A stretch of 64,000 nt of DNA. Source: Flammeovirga agarivorans (lineage in GTDB: Bacteria > Bacteroidota > Bacteroidia > Cytophagales > Flammeovirgaceae). The notes below the pieces were generated by a model. It had not been told where the DNA came from. It saw only the letters and a list, made by a program, of their open reading frames with translations, and did no database searches. Shown in pieces: positions 25,153 through 34,163 of the stretch. Position numbers and translations under genes: made by a program. Each line of letters starts with the position of its first letter. The stretch's first letter is position 1. Location of the stretch: contig NZ_JABAIL010000001.1 of the NCBI RefSeq assembly GCF_012641475.1, positions 434,001-498,000 on the forward strand. Direction: 5' to 3'.

Positions 25153-27999
25153 ATGAAAAAACTTACTTTTTTAGTGTTCTGTCTATTGGGATGGAATACT
25201 TTATTTGCACAGGTAATGATTGATGAAAAGTTTAATAACCTGAGCAGTAATTGGAAGGCGGTGAATCTTTCTGGAGGAGGAAGTCACCAAGTTTCTAACG
25301 GACAATTAACGATTACTCCGAACAACAACTCTTGGTACGGAGTGTACAACAATCAAGCACTTTCGGGACACTTCTATATTGAAGTGGAATTTACAGCCGA
25401 CGATAATGTTGGCTTAGCACTCTTCAAAAAAAATGGAAATAATGCAGATGTATCCAACTACTCGATGATTACCGTCGAGAACAATAGCGGTACGCCTGTT
25501 GTACAAATTCGAGATAAACAAAACGGACAATCGGATGTCTTAGACAATACAGGTTGGGCCGATAAAAACTTGAGATACAAAAACACTTTGAATGCACAAA
25601 CACACTCGGTACCTTTTACAAGCACCAACAAAAAGTTTAGAATCTTCCGACATGAAGGAGAGAAGTTTATTCACTTTTTCTACGAAGTAAAGAAGAACGT
25701 AGATGGACAGGAAGCTGTTGGTTGGCAAGAATTGGCACCATCGAAAGAATGGAATCAGTTAAGCGGCGAATTCTATTTGGGTTTAGTGGCATTAGGTGGA
25801 TCTGCCACTTTCGATAATGCCTATGCAACCACAAAACCTAAAGTCGATAAAGACGATACCAATACAGGTTTTAGTGCACAAAGAAGAGAGTTAAATTGGT
25901 CGGGATATTTTGGAGAAGCATTAGTGGTAACTTTCGATAAGAATGATGCACCACTAACAGATGGTAAAAGAAAGTTTGTCTTCTGGAGTGAACTTAATTA
26001 TGTGCCTTCATGGTATTTAGACGACAGTTTGATGTACACTTACGAGTTTGTAGAAACTTGGGGTGGAGGAAATCCGGGTTGTCACGAACCGATGTCGGAT
26101 AGAATTTTACGCTATTCGAATGTTACCTTAGATTATGATGGAGCCGATTACAAAATTGTACATTGGGAATATGCGTTAATCGATCCAGATTATAAATCAC
26201 CAGACGATGGGCAGGGTGCACAAATTCCATGGGTAGATGAATGGTATAAAATCTATCCTGATGGTACCATTTTGAGAAAAATTAGGTACAAAGCGAAGTT
26301 GGATACCAACTTCAGAAATTGGCATGAGTTGACAGAATTTATCGTTATTTCTGGTCATACCACAGATCCATCAGAACATTTGAGTAATCCAAGCTTATCC
26401 ATTTGGCCTATCAATGGAAATAGTCAGTCTTACCACCCAACAGGTCATGGAAACAACTATGAACAATCGAATAATGATGCTACGTTAATTGGCATCCATT
26501 TTAAAGATCATCCAGATGTGGTTAGTGCTTTTAACGACAATGCTTCTAATCCGGAAACTTATGCAGGAGAGGGGATCACTTTCTATAAAACATGGCACGA
26601 TGCCTACTACCATATGTCGCATTGGCCAGTAAATAAGGAGCAATACTATACTGATGATTTTAAATCTCAGACGACTTGGAAAGAGCAAGTGAAACACGCA
26701 TCATTAGGTGGAGCAGGTGTTTATGGCGGGTCAAACTGGAATAACAATTATCAGATTGATACAGATGGAAGAAAATATAGAGAATGGATTTCCTATTTAT
26801 CATTAAGTACAAAAGGTGATTTCGCCTCTAAAAAAGCCGATATCGAAGCATGGTTAACTGATACTTGGAATTGGGATCCGACGGGAACAACACCAGAACC
26901 TCCAGTCGATCCAACGCCTCCTCCAACAGAAACAACTAACGTAGCCTTAAATAAAAATGTGGTGACAAGCAGTGTTTCTCAAGGAAATCAAGGCAGCAAT
27001 GCGGTTGATGGTGATGGAAACACACGTTGGGAATCGAATCATTCCGATAATCAGTGGCTATATGTTGATTTAGGACAGACGTATTCCGTAAGCAGTGTAG
27101 AAATTGATTGGGAAGCGGCTTATTCTTCTTCTTATAAAATTGAGGTATCGAACAACGCCAATAATTGGACAGAAGTATACAGTACCTCATCTGCAAATGG
27201 AGGAACTGATGTGATTAACTTTACACCAACGAATGCACAATATGTTCGTTTATACGGTCAACAAAGAGCAACGAATTGGGGACATTCCCTCTATGAATTT
27301 AGAGTGATGGGAGAAGTGCCATCAGTGGTAGAACCTGTAGAATTAGCCTACAATAAAAGCGTTACTACATCGAGTGTTTCTCAAGGAAATCAAGGCAGTA
27401 ATGCGGTTGATGGTGATGGAAACACACGTTGGGAATCGAATCATTCCGATAATGAGTGGTTGTATGTCGATTTGGGAGCATCTTACGATTTAAGTAAAGT
27501 AGAAATCGATTGGGAAGCTGCCTATTCTTCTTCTTATAAAATCGAATTATCCAATGATGCAAGCAATTGGACAGAAGTGTATAGTACCTCTTCTGGAAAC
27601 GGTGGATCAGAACAAATTACAATATCAGGAAGTGGTCGATATGTTCGTTTATACGGACAACAAAGAGCCACAGGCTGGGGACATTCTTTGTATGAAATTA
27701 GAGTCTATGGAAATCCACTTTCAAACACAAGAACGATTCCTCATCAGGTTACAGGTGAACCAGTGTTTAAAGTTTTCCCTAACCCAGCTTCTACTCATTT
27801 AACGATAAAAACATCCCTTCATGAAGCATCTCAAAAAATAGCAAAGTTAATCAACTTCCAAGGAGCTTTAGTTGCACAAATGCCTATTGAAATGGAAATA
27901 ACTGAACTAGATGTGAATGATATTCCTGATGGAGTATATATTCTATTAATTGAGCGAAATGGTGAAATAGAAAGTAGACAGAAGATAATAATAAAATAG
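25153..27999 (+). CDS. Large T9SS-secreted PUL protein with two F5/8-type C (CBM32-like) domains
   Basis: A 948-residue homologue of the 769-residue protein at 18970. Layout: signal peptide (about 1-19), beta-sandwich (about 20-230), unrecognised core (about 235-570, sharing W-S-G-Y-F-G, E-T-W-G-G-G, E-P-M-S-D-R, L-D-T-N-F-R-N-W-H-E-L, G-V-Y-G-G), Pro/Thr linker (about 573-592), two near-identical discoidin-like modules (about 596-724 and 730-858, each with D-G-D-G-N-T-R-W-E-S and a C-terminal L-Y-E-x-R-V), and a T9SS type A domain from F-P-N-P near 872. The added modules suggest binding to insoluble or surface glycan. The catalytic class is not known to me. Confidence 0.78.
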   Translation: MKKLTFLVFCLLGWNTLFAQVMIDEKFNNLSSNWKAVNLSGGGSHQVSNGQLTITPNNNSWYGVYNNQALSGHFYIEVEFTADDNVGLALFKKNGNNADVSNYSMITVENNSGTPVVQIRDKQNGQSDVLDNTGWADKNLRYKNTLNAQTHSVPFTSTNKKFRIFRHEGEKFIHFFYEVKKNVDGQEAVGWQELAPSKEWNQLSGEFYLGLVALGGSATFDNAYATTKPKVDKDDTNTGFSAQRRELNWSGYFGEALVVTFDKNDAPLTDGKRKFVFWSELNYVPSWYLDDSLMYTYEFVETWGGGNPGCHEPMSDRILRYSNVTLDYDGADYKIVHWEYALIDPDYKSPDDGQGAQIPWVDEWYKIYPDGTILRKIRYKAKLDTNFRNWHELTEFIVISGHTTDPSEHLSNPSLSIWPINGNSQSYHPTGHGNNYEQSNNDATLIGIHFKDHPDVVSAFNDNASNPETYAGEGITFYKTWHDAYYHMSHWPVNKEQYYTDDFKSQTTWKEQVKHASLGGAGVYGGSNWNNNYQIDTDGRKYREWISYLSLSTKGDFASKKADIEAWLTDTWNWDPTGTTPEPPVDPTPPPTETTNVALNKNVVTSSVSQGNQGSNAVDGDGNTRWESNHSDNQWLYVDLGQTYSVSSVEIDWEAAYSSSYKIEVSNNANNWTEVYSTSSANGGTDVINFTPTNAQYVRLYGQQRATNWGHSLYEFRVMGEVPSVVEPVELAYNKSVTTSSVSQGNQGSNAVDGDGNTRWESNHSDNEWLYVDLGASYDLSKVEIDWEAAYSSSYKIELSNDASNWTEVYSTSSGNGGSEQITISGSGRYVRLYGQQRATGWGHSLYEIRVYGNPLSNTRTIPHQVTGEPVFKVFPNPASTHLTIKTSLHEASQKIAKLINFQGALVAQMPIEMEITELDVNDIPDGVYILLIERNGEIESRQKIIIK
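26971..27453 (+). repeat. Intragenic 81-base direct repeat encoding tandem discoidin modules
   Basis: Bases 26971-27051 and 27373-27453 are identical except at one position (C versus T, silent). They encode the most conserved part of the two discoidin-like modules. Flanking parts of the modules are more diverged, so the identity is concentrated here. Confidence 0.85.
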
Positions 28000-28032
28000 C
28001 TGTGTGATATATATTCTTTGGCGTAAGTGTCA

Positions 28033-28064
28033 AAAGGCTATCTCTTTTTTTGAGATAGCCTTTC
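28033..28064. terminator. Bidirectional terminator between the PUL and its regulator
   Basis: AAAGGCTATCTC and GAGATAGCCTTT are perfect 12-base arms around a T-rich loop, with A and T runs outside. It serves both the plus-strand PUL end and the minus-strand regulator that stops at 28067. Confidence 0.88.
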
Positions 28065-28066
28065 TT

Positions 28067-29731
28067 TTATTTAAAAGTTCCGATTTCTTTCACATCTTCT
28101 TCAAAATTGTCTCTTATTTCTTTAGCATTATTCTTCACTTTCGCTCTATAATTATAGATGGTATTTACAGAGTAACGAAGCAAATGGGCAATCTTAGAAC
28201 TATCAGTAATACCTATGCGGATCAAGGCAAAAATTCGAAGTTCTGTATTCAACATTTGTCCTTTTTTAAGGGTGATTTGTGCATCATCTTTAAGGAGGCT
28301 ATTGAATTCCTCAACAAACTCAGGATAGATATCCAAGAAGGCCTTATCAAATATAGAATAGAATTTATTGATCTCGATTTCTATATGTTCGTCGTTTTTA
28401 GAAATGTTCAATAGTTCCTGATGTTTCTTAGCGACTACTAAACTTTTTACCTTCAATCGATAATCATTTAGCTTGTCGATAAACTCAGAATAGATCTTGA
28501 TAAAGTTACCGATATAAGCCTCCTTCACACTATTTGATTCTGAAATACGATTGTAGGAATTTTTTAGTTGTAACATCGTATTTTCTAACTGATCGTTTAC
28601 CTCTTTTAATTGGGAATTGATATCTGTTAGTTCATTTCTTGCCTTGGCAATATTTTGTTTCTGACGGAACAAAGAAATCAAACTCAAGGCCAATATTATT
28701 GCAAGGATAGTGATGATCCCCATCACAAGGTATAAGCTCTTTTGCTGTTCTGTTTTCTTTAATTGAAATGCTTCTAGTATTAATGAAAACAACTTGGTTA
28801 TTTCTGTAGATCTTACTTTTGAATTAAAGAAAATTGCATCTTCAAATGAAAATTTAATGTATTCATAGGCTTCATCTACCTTTTGTTCGTAATAGATAAT
28901 TTTAGCCAATTTTGTTAGAGATATATTATCTTTTCTAGCGGCTTTAATATCAGAAATAGCCGAAATAATCAGGTATTTTTTCTCCTTTTCTCTCATTCTT
29001 GCCATTTCATAGATTAAGGCCCTTTGAAAAGTGACATATGAGAATTTTTCTGTTCCCATCTCGGCATCAGCCAAACGTACAGAATTAACAGCTAACGATT
29101 CTTTATATTTTTTCTGATCGAGTAATTCCCATTCTTTCGAGTAAAGGTATTCATCAGTTTGTTTTTCCAATAAGGCTATCAAAGAGTCAGTATAAAGCTT
29201 GTATTCATAGGCATAAGCTTTTCGAGCATCATAGGTAAATGAAAAGTAGTCCAAATCAGAATATACTTTTCGGTAGCAGTTATAATATAGTTTAAGTAGT
29301 TCTTTGTTTAATTCAGAAGAATTAATTTTTAATAATAAATCCTCTGATTGTTTATAATGTCCAGAAGACGCTAAACTATATGCCAGCTGTAGCCTTGTCT
29401 CGTTTATAAGAAGTTGATTATTAAGTGCTTTTGCAACTTTCTTATTATGTTCAATATACCTAAGTGTAGAATCAAAAGAATAGGCGGAGTATTCTTTAAT
29501 GATTTTTTTATTGATTTGATAAAGTTGTTCATTCGAAAGATCACTTTCTTGTTTTAACTGCTTTAACTCATTGATCTTATTTTTTCTGATGTTGTCGTAA
29601 TATTCCCTTTTTTGCATGTTTTGTTCTAAAACAACAAGTAAGGAATCAATTTCTTTTTGATCAGCAAGAATGGTGAATGGTAAAAAAAATAATGATAGTA
29701 GTATTAATAGTATCTTATTTAAATATTTCAT
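28067..29731 (-). CDS. Membrane-spanning TPR regulator with C-terminal HTH (DUF6377-like)
   Basis: A 554-residue protein: signal peptide (about 1-23), periplasmic helical repeats of TPR character (about 60-320), one transmembrane helix (about 333-355), a cytoplasmic coiled coil (about 357-400) and a C-terminal part ending in a LuxR-like helix-turn-helix (about 495-535, with L-R-I-F-A-L-I-R-I-G and S-V-N-T-I-Y-N-Y-R-A-K-V). This matches a class of Bacteroidetes one-piece regulators annotated DUF6377 and often found beside PULs. It would sense a glycan or signal in the periplasm and act on DNA from the inner membrane. Convergent with the PUL; regulation of it is inference from adjacency. Confidence 0.85.
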   Translation of the reverse strand: MKYLNKILLILLSLFFLPFTILADQKEIDSLLVVLEQNMQKREYYDNIRKNKINELKQLKQESDLSNEQLYQINKKIIKEYSAYSFDSTLRYIEHNKKVAKALNNQLLINETRLQLAYSLASSGHYKQSEDLLLKINSSELNKELLKLYYNCYRKVYSDLDYFSFTYDARKAYAYEYKLYTDSLIALLEKQTDEYLYSKEWELLDQKKYKESLAVNSVRLADAEMGTEKFSYVTFQRALIYEMARMREKEKKYLIISAISDIKAARKDNISLTKLAKIIYYEQKVDEAYEYIKFSFEDAIFFNSKVRSTEITKLFSLILEAFQLKKTEQQKSLYLVMGIITILAIILALSLISLFRQKQNIAKARNELTDINSQLKEVNDQLENTMLQLKNSYNRISESNSVKEAYIGNFIKIYSEFIDKLNDYRLKVKSLVVAKKHQELLNISKNDEHIEIEINKFYSIFDKAFLDIYPEFVEEFNSLLKDDAQITLKKGQMLNTELRIFALIRIGITDSSKIAHLLRYSVNTIYNYRAKVKNNAKEIRDNFEEDVKEIGTFK

Positions 29732-29816
29732 CTATTATCTAAAAAATGAGATGTACATCTCTATGTATAATTCAAAAAGTATCATTTCTAATTAGATCAA
29801 AGATAACGTATTCTTA

Positions 29817-30878
29817 TTATTTGACCGCTGAATCCCTATACTTTACACCATAAACTCTACTGAAATATTGCTTAAAGTAGTCCAATCCTTCAATTTTTTT
29901 ATAACTCTTTTGTGTGAATTGTTGTACATACTGACCAGGACGATGAGGATCTTCGGTTAAATTCATTTGATAAACAAACACAATTTTTCCTTCGCCTTTG
30001 CCTTTCCATCCATCAAAACTACCAAAACGTAAATCGTTAATATTATATGTAGTATCATCTATTTTTTCTACAGTATAATACCCTTTAGTCACATAAAGAA
30101 GATCTTTTAGCTTTGGAGTTAACTCTATATTATTTAAGAGATCATGGTGTTTGGGAGAGGAGCTAAAAGTTACCTCTTCATCGTTATCAAAAACGGAATA
30201 GAACCCTGTATAATATTCATCTTCTGAGTTTACACTGGCAGACCATAGCCAAATATTCATCGGAGTGGTTTTTACAATCATGTCACTATATTGAATATTT
30301 TCTTCTTGTAATGCTTGTGTAAAAACATTCTTCGCTTTGTGTTGCATGACAAAACCTAATGCTAAATACGAAGTGCTAATGATTAAGCCGGCATAATTCA
30401 ATTGTCTTCTGATTTTACTTCTTTTAGGTTTACATAATGACCATATCAGAAGTATCATAAAAGGCAATGTGTAATGTGGATCTACAACAAATACAGAATA
30501 AGTGGCAAAACCATAAGATGAAAATGGATATAAAAGTTGTGTGCCCCAAGTAGTACATGTATCCAACATAGAGTGAGTTAGAAACCCTAAGAAAAATAAC
30601 AAAGTCCAGTCTTTGAAAGTATCTTGATCTTTACCATAAATTCTATGCAGTAAATAGCCAAAAAGAGGGGAAGCCAGGAAACAGAAAAGTAATGAGTGGG
30701 TGATACTTCTATGGAAAGTAAGTTCCCCGACGGTATCTAAAAAAGGATTAGCCAGAACATCTAAATCTGGGATGGTGCCTGCTATTGCTCCAAAAATACT
30801 TGCCCTAATTCCAATTTTTTTTCCTAGTACTGCTTCGCCAACCGATGCCCCTAATACTACTTGTGTTAGTGAGTCCAT
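29817..30878 (-). CDS. YdjM-family membrane metal-dependent hydrolase
   Basis: A 353-residue membrane protein. The N-terminus M-D-S-L-T-Q-V-V-L-G-A-S-V-G-E and P-D-L-D, H-R-S-I-T-H-S-L and H-S-M-L-D-T motifs are those of the YdjM family (LexA-regulated in E. coli), annotated as membrane-bound metal-dependent hydrolases. About five hydrophobic segments lie before residue 190; the last 160 residues are soluble and predicted outside or in the periplasm. Substrate unknown. It follows the regulator start by 85 bases on the same strand but is probably separate from the PUL. Confidence 0.88.
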   Translation of the reverse strand: MDSLTQVVLGASVGEAVLGKKIGIRASIFGAIAGTIPDLDVLANPFLDTVGELTFHRSITHSLLFCFLASPLFGYLLHRIYGKDQDTFKDWTLLFFLGFLTHSMLDTCTTWGTQLLYPFSSYGFATYSVFVVDPHYTLPFMILLIWSLCKPKRSKIRRQLNYAGLIISTSYLALGFVMQHKAKNVFTQALQEENIQYSDMIVKTTPMNIWLWSASVNSEDEYYTGFYSVFDNDEEVTFSSSPKHHDLLNNIELTPKLKDLLYVTKGYYTVEKIDDTTYNINDLRFGSFDGWKGKGEGKIVFVYQMNLTEDPHRPGQYVQQFTQKSYKKIEGLDYFKQYFSRVYGVKYRDSAVK

Positions 30879-31097
30879 TTACACTTGTTAAACATTATTA
30901 AATTAAAGTCCTGATTTTCACATATAAAAAGATAACATGATGTACTTTTTTTATGCTCAAAATTTAGGAGGAATATTTGTTTTGCTAACGCTGTTGTTAG
31001 TTAAGTAAATTTTTTAAATAATCAATTTTCTTTTTCAATCATACTTAGTTCTTACTAGCAACTTAAATCAATTTTCAATCTAACTAATGCTATTATT

Positions 31098-31304
31098 ATG
31101 AAATTTAGTCAATTCATCATCGCGACAATCTTTACTATCAGTGCAGTATCATGTGCACAAGAAGCCAAAAAAGAAGAAGTAAAAGAAGTAGAAACAGAGG
31201 TAGAGGTAGTTGAAGTGAAAGAAGAAGTTGTTGTTGAAAACGATTCTGCTGCAGTGGTTGCAGAAGAAGTAGTCGTTGAAACAGAGGAAGTAAAATCTGA
31301 GTAA
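31098..31304 (+). CDS. Glu/Val-rich mini-lipoprotein
   Basis: A 68-residue protein with a signal peptide and lipobox A-V-S-C (Cys19), then about 48 residues made almost only of Glu, Val, Lys and Ala in E-E-V-x and E-V-E-V patterns. The mature part is highly acidic, with no fold I recognise; it may be a disordered brush or a single amphipathic segment on the membrane. Coding is supported by the lipobox, an A-rich region before the ATG and a strong terminator behind it. The opposite-strand frame is a Ser/Thr-rich shadow. Confidence 0.7.
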   Translation: MKFSQFIIATIFTISAVSCAQEAKKEEVKEVETEVEVVEVKEEVVVENDSAAVVAEEVVVETEEVKSE

Positions 31305-31619
31305 TTATCATTACTAATAATCAAATGATAACACATCAAGTATTTTTTAATTTAAGGTTTATATAAGGGATACATACTTGATGTTGCTCAATGAAGAGAA
31401 GTCAGTAATCGACTTCTCTTTTTTTGTTTTTTATAATGTGTGTGGTGTTAATCGAAGAACCAATTGATGTAAATGGAGGAAAAATCGCCGTTGGTTGAAT
31501 AAATCCGAACTTTTATTGAATTTATTTTTTCTAAAGCTTTGAAAGGTAAATCTTTGCAGTAGAAAACATAACTTTCACGACCTAATTTATTTATAAAGCG
31601 CCTTATTCTATCAAGAGCA
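31305..31619. other. Structured 3' region and TonB receptor leader
   Basis: A 315-base gap. Bases 31333-31343 and 31374-31384 form a perfect 11-base inverted repeat with a 30-base loop, just before a strong terminator at 31394-31426. The rest (31427-31619) is AT-rich upstream sequence of the TonB-dependent receptor. No protein-coding frame convinced me. Confidence 0.55.
31394..31426 (+). terminator. Strong intrinsic terminator after the mini-lipoprotein
   Basis: AGAGAAGTC and GACTTCTCT pair around AGTAATC and are followed by a run of seven T. Confidence 0.92.
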
Positions 31620-34103
31620 ATGAAACTGAAGATATTAATCACATTATTAATCTTACCAACCCTAGTATTTTCACAAAGACCCGATGGTGGTAAAAATGGA
31701 AAAAATGGGCAACGTCCTAAAATTGGAACTGTTACCGGTAAAATTTCAGATGCAGATACTCAAGATAATCTTGAATTTGTAACTGTTGCACTCTACGCTG
31801 TTAGAGACACTTCATTTATTACTGGAGCATCGTCCGATCAACAAGGTCGCTTTAAAGTGAGTGAGGTACCTGCAGGTAAAATGTTTGCAAAGATCTCTTT
31901 TATAGGGTATGATGAATACATTTCAGAACCCTTTATCATAAAACCTGATCAAAAGGATAAGTTTCTTGGGAATATCACTTTACAATCTTCTGCTAAAAGT
32001 TTAGACGAAGTAACAGTAACAGCAGAGAGAGATGTAATGGAGTTAGGTATTGATAGAAAAACATTTAATGTGAGTCAGGACCTTAATTCGGTAGGAGGTT
32101 CTATGACTGATGCCTTAAAAAATATTCCTTCAATAGATGTAGATTCTGAAGGAACATTAAGCCTTAGAGGTAGCGAAAATGTGACTATTTTTATTGATGG
32201 TAAACCTTCAAACTTAACCAGTTCTTCTGATGCTGATATATTGGATCAAATTCCGGCGAGTTCTATTGAAAGAGTTGAAGTGATTACCAATCCATCTGCA
32301 AAGTATGATCCTGAAGGCACAAGTGGTATTATCAATATTATTTTAAAGAAAGATAGAAAAGGAGGAATTAATGGTAATGTTTCAGCTAGTGTCGGTAACA
32401 ATAATAAATATAATCTTTCTGCAGGTGTGAATGCCAGAGTGAGTAAAGTAAATGTTTACGCAAATTATTCAGGCAGATACCAAGAGCGCTATGTAGATAA
32501 AACACAACATCAGAATAATCTTGATGCTAACGGTAATATCACTGACTATAACAATCAGACATCACATAGAGATGACCAGAGGTATTCTCACTTATTTAAA
32601 GGGGGAATAGATTACGATATCAATGATTACAATAATGTATACTTTTCTGCTACTTATAATACAGGATATAATAACAAAAATGAGCAGTTGAATTTGGATT
32701 ATTTTAATGCTGATGGTTCGGTAATAGATAAAGTATATAGAGTCAACGAAACCAATAGAAATTCTGAAAATCAAGAATATAATTTTGGGTACCGAAAGAC
32801 CTTTGTTAACCCAGGTCAAAGCTTGGATATCTCCGGACAATATTCTGATGGTTTAAGAACTACAGATGGTTTTTATACAGAGTATGATAACACAAATGGG
32901 TTAGTCTCTGACCCTATGTTTGAGCAACGCAATAATAGCCCTGAAAGAAATAAAATCTACTTAGGACAAATTGATTATGTACAACCTATTGGAGAGAAAG
33001 GAACGCTAGAAACGGGTTGGAGATCAACAGGAAGAGATATTGAAACAGACTTCTTTTCTGAAAGTATGAATGGTGGAATGTGGACTCCTGATGATTCCTT
33101 GAACAATAATTTTAACTACAGCGAACAAGTACATGCGTTGTATGTAATGTATCGACATGACTTTGGTAATTGGGGATTACAAGGTGGTTTAAGAGCGGAA
33201 CAGGCGTATACAACATCTCAACTTGAAGATAATGCAGTAACTGAAGCACAGACAGTTCATAACGACTATTTTGCTTTATATCCGACATTACATATCGCTT
33301 ATAAATTCTCTGATATGCGTGAAGCATCTATTGGTTATAGCCGTAGAGTAAATCGTCCAAGGGGTAGAACATTAAATCCATTTCCCGATTACTCAAACCC
33401 ACAATCACTGAGACAAGGTAACCCTTATCTACAGCCAGAATTTATTGATGCATTAGAAGCTACTTACCAGCATGGTTGGGAAAATATTACACTTACGGGT
33501 AGTCTTTATTATAGATATACACATGATGCCATTCAGAGAGTACAGTCTGCTAGACCAGATGGTGTGATGGTCATGACTTGGGATAATGTGGATAACTCAC
33601 AAAGTTATGGAGCAGAAGCGATTGCCACATACAATATGACAAGTTGGTGGAAGTTTACAGGTAGTGCCAATGTTTATAATCTTATTATTTCTGGTGATGC
33701 CGGAGATTTAGATCTATCCAATCAAGCTTGGGCAATGACAGGTAAATTGATGTCATCAACTAATTTAACCAAGACGCTATCTTTACAAGTAACAGGAAGA
33801 TTTAGCTCGAAAAGAGCAACAGCACAAGGATATATTGCTCCGATGGGAGGAGTAGATATGGCTGTTTCTCAAAAATTATTTAAAGGCAAGGGTACTTTAC
33901 AAGCGAGGGTGACCGATGTATTCAATACTTATAAATTCAACGTTTACAGCGAAGGTATCGGATTTAATTCAGATATGACTTACGATTGGGAATCGAGAGT
34001 AGGCTATCTAACTTTCTCTTATAGATTTGGTCAGGCAGCGAAGAAGCCAAAGAAAAAGGGGAAAAGCTCAAGTTCAGAAGACTCCATGGATATGATGGAT
34101 TAA
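31620..34103 (+). CDS. TonB-dependent receptor, outer-membrane beta-barrel family (OMP_b-brl_3-like)
   Basis: An 827-residue outer-membrane receptor. Signal peptide (about 1-18, V-F-S-Q), a Gly/Lys-rich linker, a CarboxypepD_reg-like domain (about 38-125, G-K-I-S-D-A-D-T), a plug (about 128-240, with V-T-V-T-A-E-R-D and V-E-V-I-T-N-P-S-A-K-Y-D-P-E-G-T-S-G-I-I-N) and a long barrel. The plug pattern is that of the single-gene receptor family that lacks a SusD partner. The barrel ends R-F-G-Q-A-A and is followed by a short Lys/Ser/Asp tail, so the usual terminal aromatic strand is not at the very end. Substrate unknown; no SusD gene nearby. Confidence 0.92.
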   Translation: MKLKILITLLILPTLVFSQRPDGGKNGKNGQRPKIGTVTGKISDADTQDNLEFVTVALYAVRDTSFITGASSDQQGRFKVSEVPAGKMFAKISFIGYDEYISEPFIIKPDQKDKFLGNITLQSSAKSLDEVTVTAERDVMELGIDRKTFNVSQDLNSVGGSMTDALKNIPSIDVDSEGTLSLRGSENVTIFIDGKPSNLTSSSDADILDQIPASSIERVEVITNPSAKYDPEGTSGIINIILKKDRKGGINGNVSASVGNNNKYNLSAGVNARVSKVNVYANYSGRYQERYVDKTQHQNNLDANGNITDYNNQTSHRDDQRYSHLFKGGIDYDINDYNNVYFSATYNTGYNNKNEQLNLDYFNADGSVIDKVYRVNETNRNSENQEYNFGYRKTFVNPGQSLDISGQYSDGLRTTDGFYTEYDNTNGLVSDPMFEQRNNSPERNKIYLGQIDYVQPIGEKGTLETGWRSTGRDIETDFFSESMNGGMWTPDDSLNNNFNYSEQVHALYVMYRHDFGNWGLQGGLRAEQAYTTSQLEDNAVTEAQTVHNDYFALYPTLHIAYKFSDMREASIGYSRRVNRPRGRTLNPFPDYSNPQSLRQGNPYLQPEFIDALEATYQHGWENITLTGSLYYRYTHDAIQRVQSARPDGVMVMTWDNVDNSQSYGAEAIATYNMTSWWKFTGSANVYNLIISGDAGDLDLSNQAWAMTGKLMSSTNLTKTLSLQVTGRFSSKRATAQGYIAPMGGVDMAVSQKLFKGKGTLQARVTDVFNTYKFNVYSEGIGFNSDMTYDWESRVGYLTFSYRFGQAAKKPKKKGKSSSSEDSMDMMD

Positions 34104-34123
34104 TCTTACCAATGGATCAAAAC

Positions 34124-34159
34124 AAAAAAAGCTCATGAGGAAAACCATGAGCTTTTTTT
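34124..34159. terminator. Bidirectional terminator
   Basis: AAAAAAAGCTCATG and CATGAGCTTTTTTT form a perfect stem with an 8-base loop between the receptor gene and the convergent enoyl-CoA hydratase gene. Confidence 0.93.
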
Positions 34160-34163
34160 GTGA

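Noticed and set aside
28004-28414. 136-codon frame on the plus strand
   Set aside because: It overlaps the terminator and the end of the PUL regulator and has no protein-like pattern.
31109-31339. Ser/Thr-rich frame on the minus strand
   Set aside because: It is the complement of the Glu/Val repeats of the mini-lipoprotein; it has no signal peptide or family features.
31448-31642. 64-codon frame on the minus strand before the TonB receptor gene
   Set aside because: It overlaps the receptor start on the other strand and shows no recognisable protein features.
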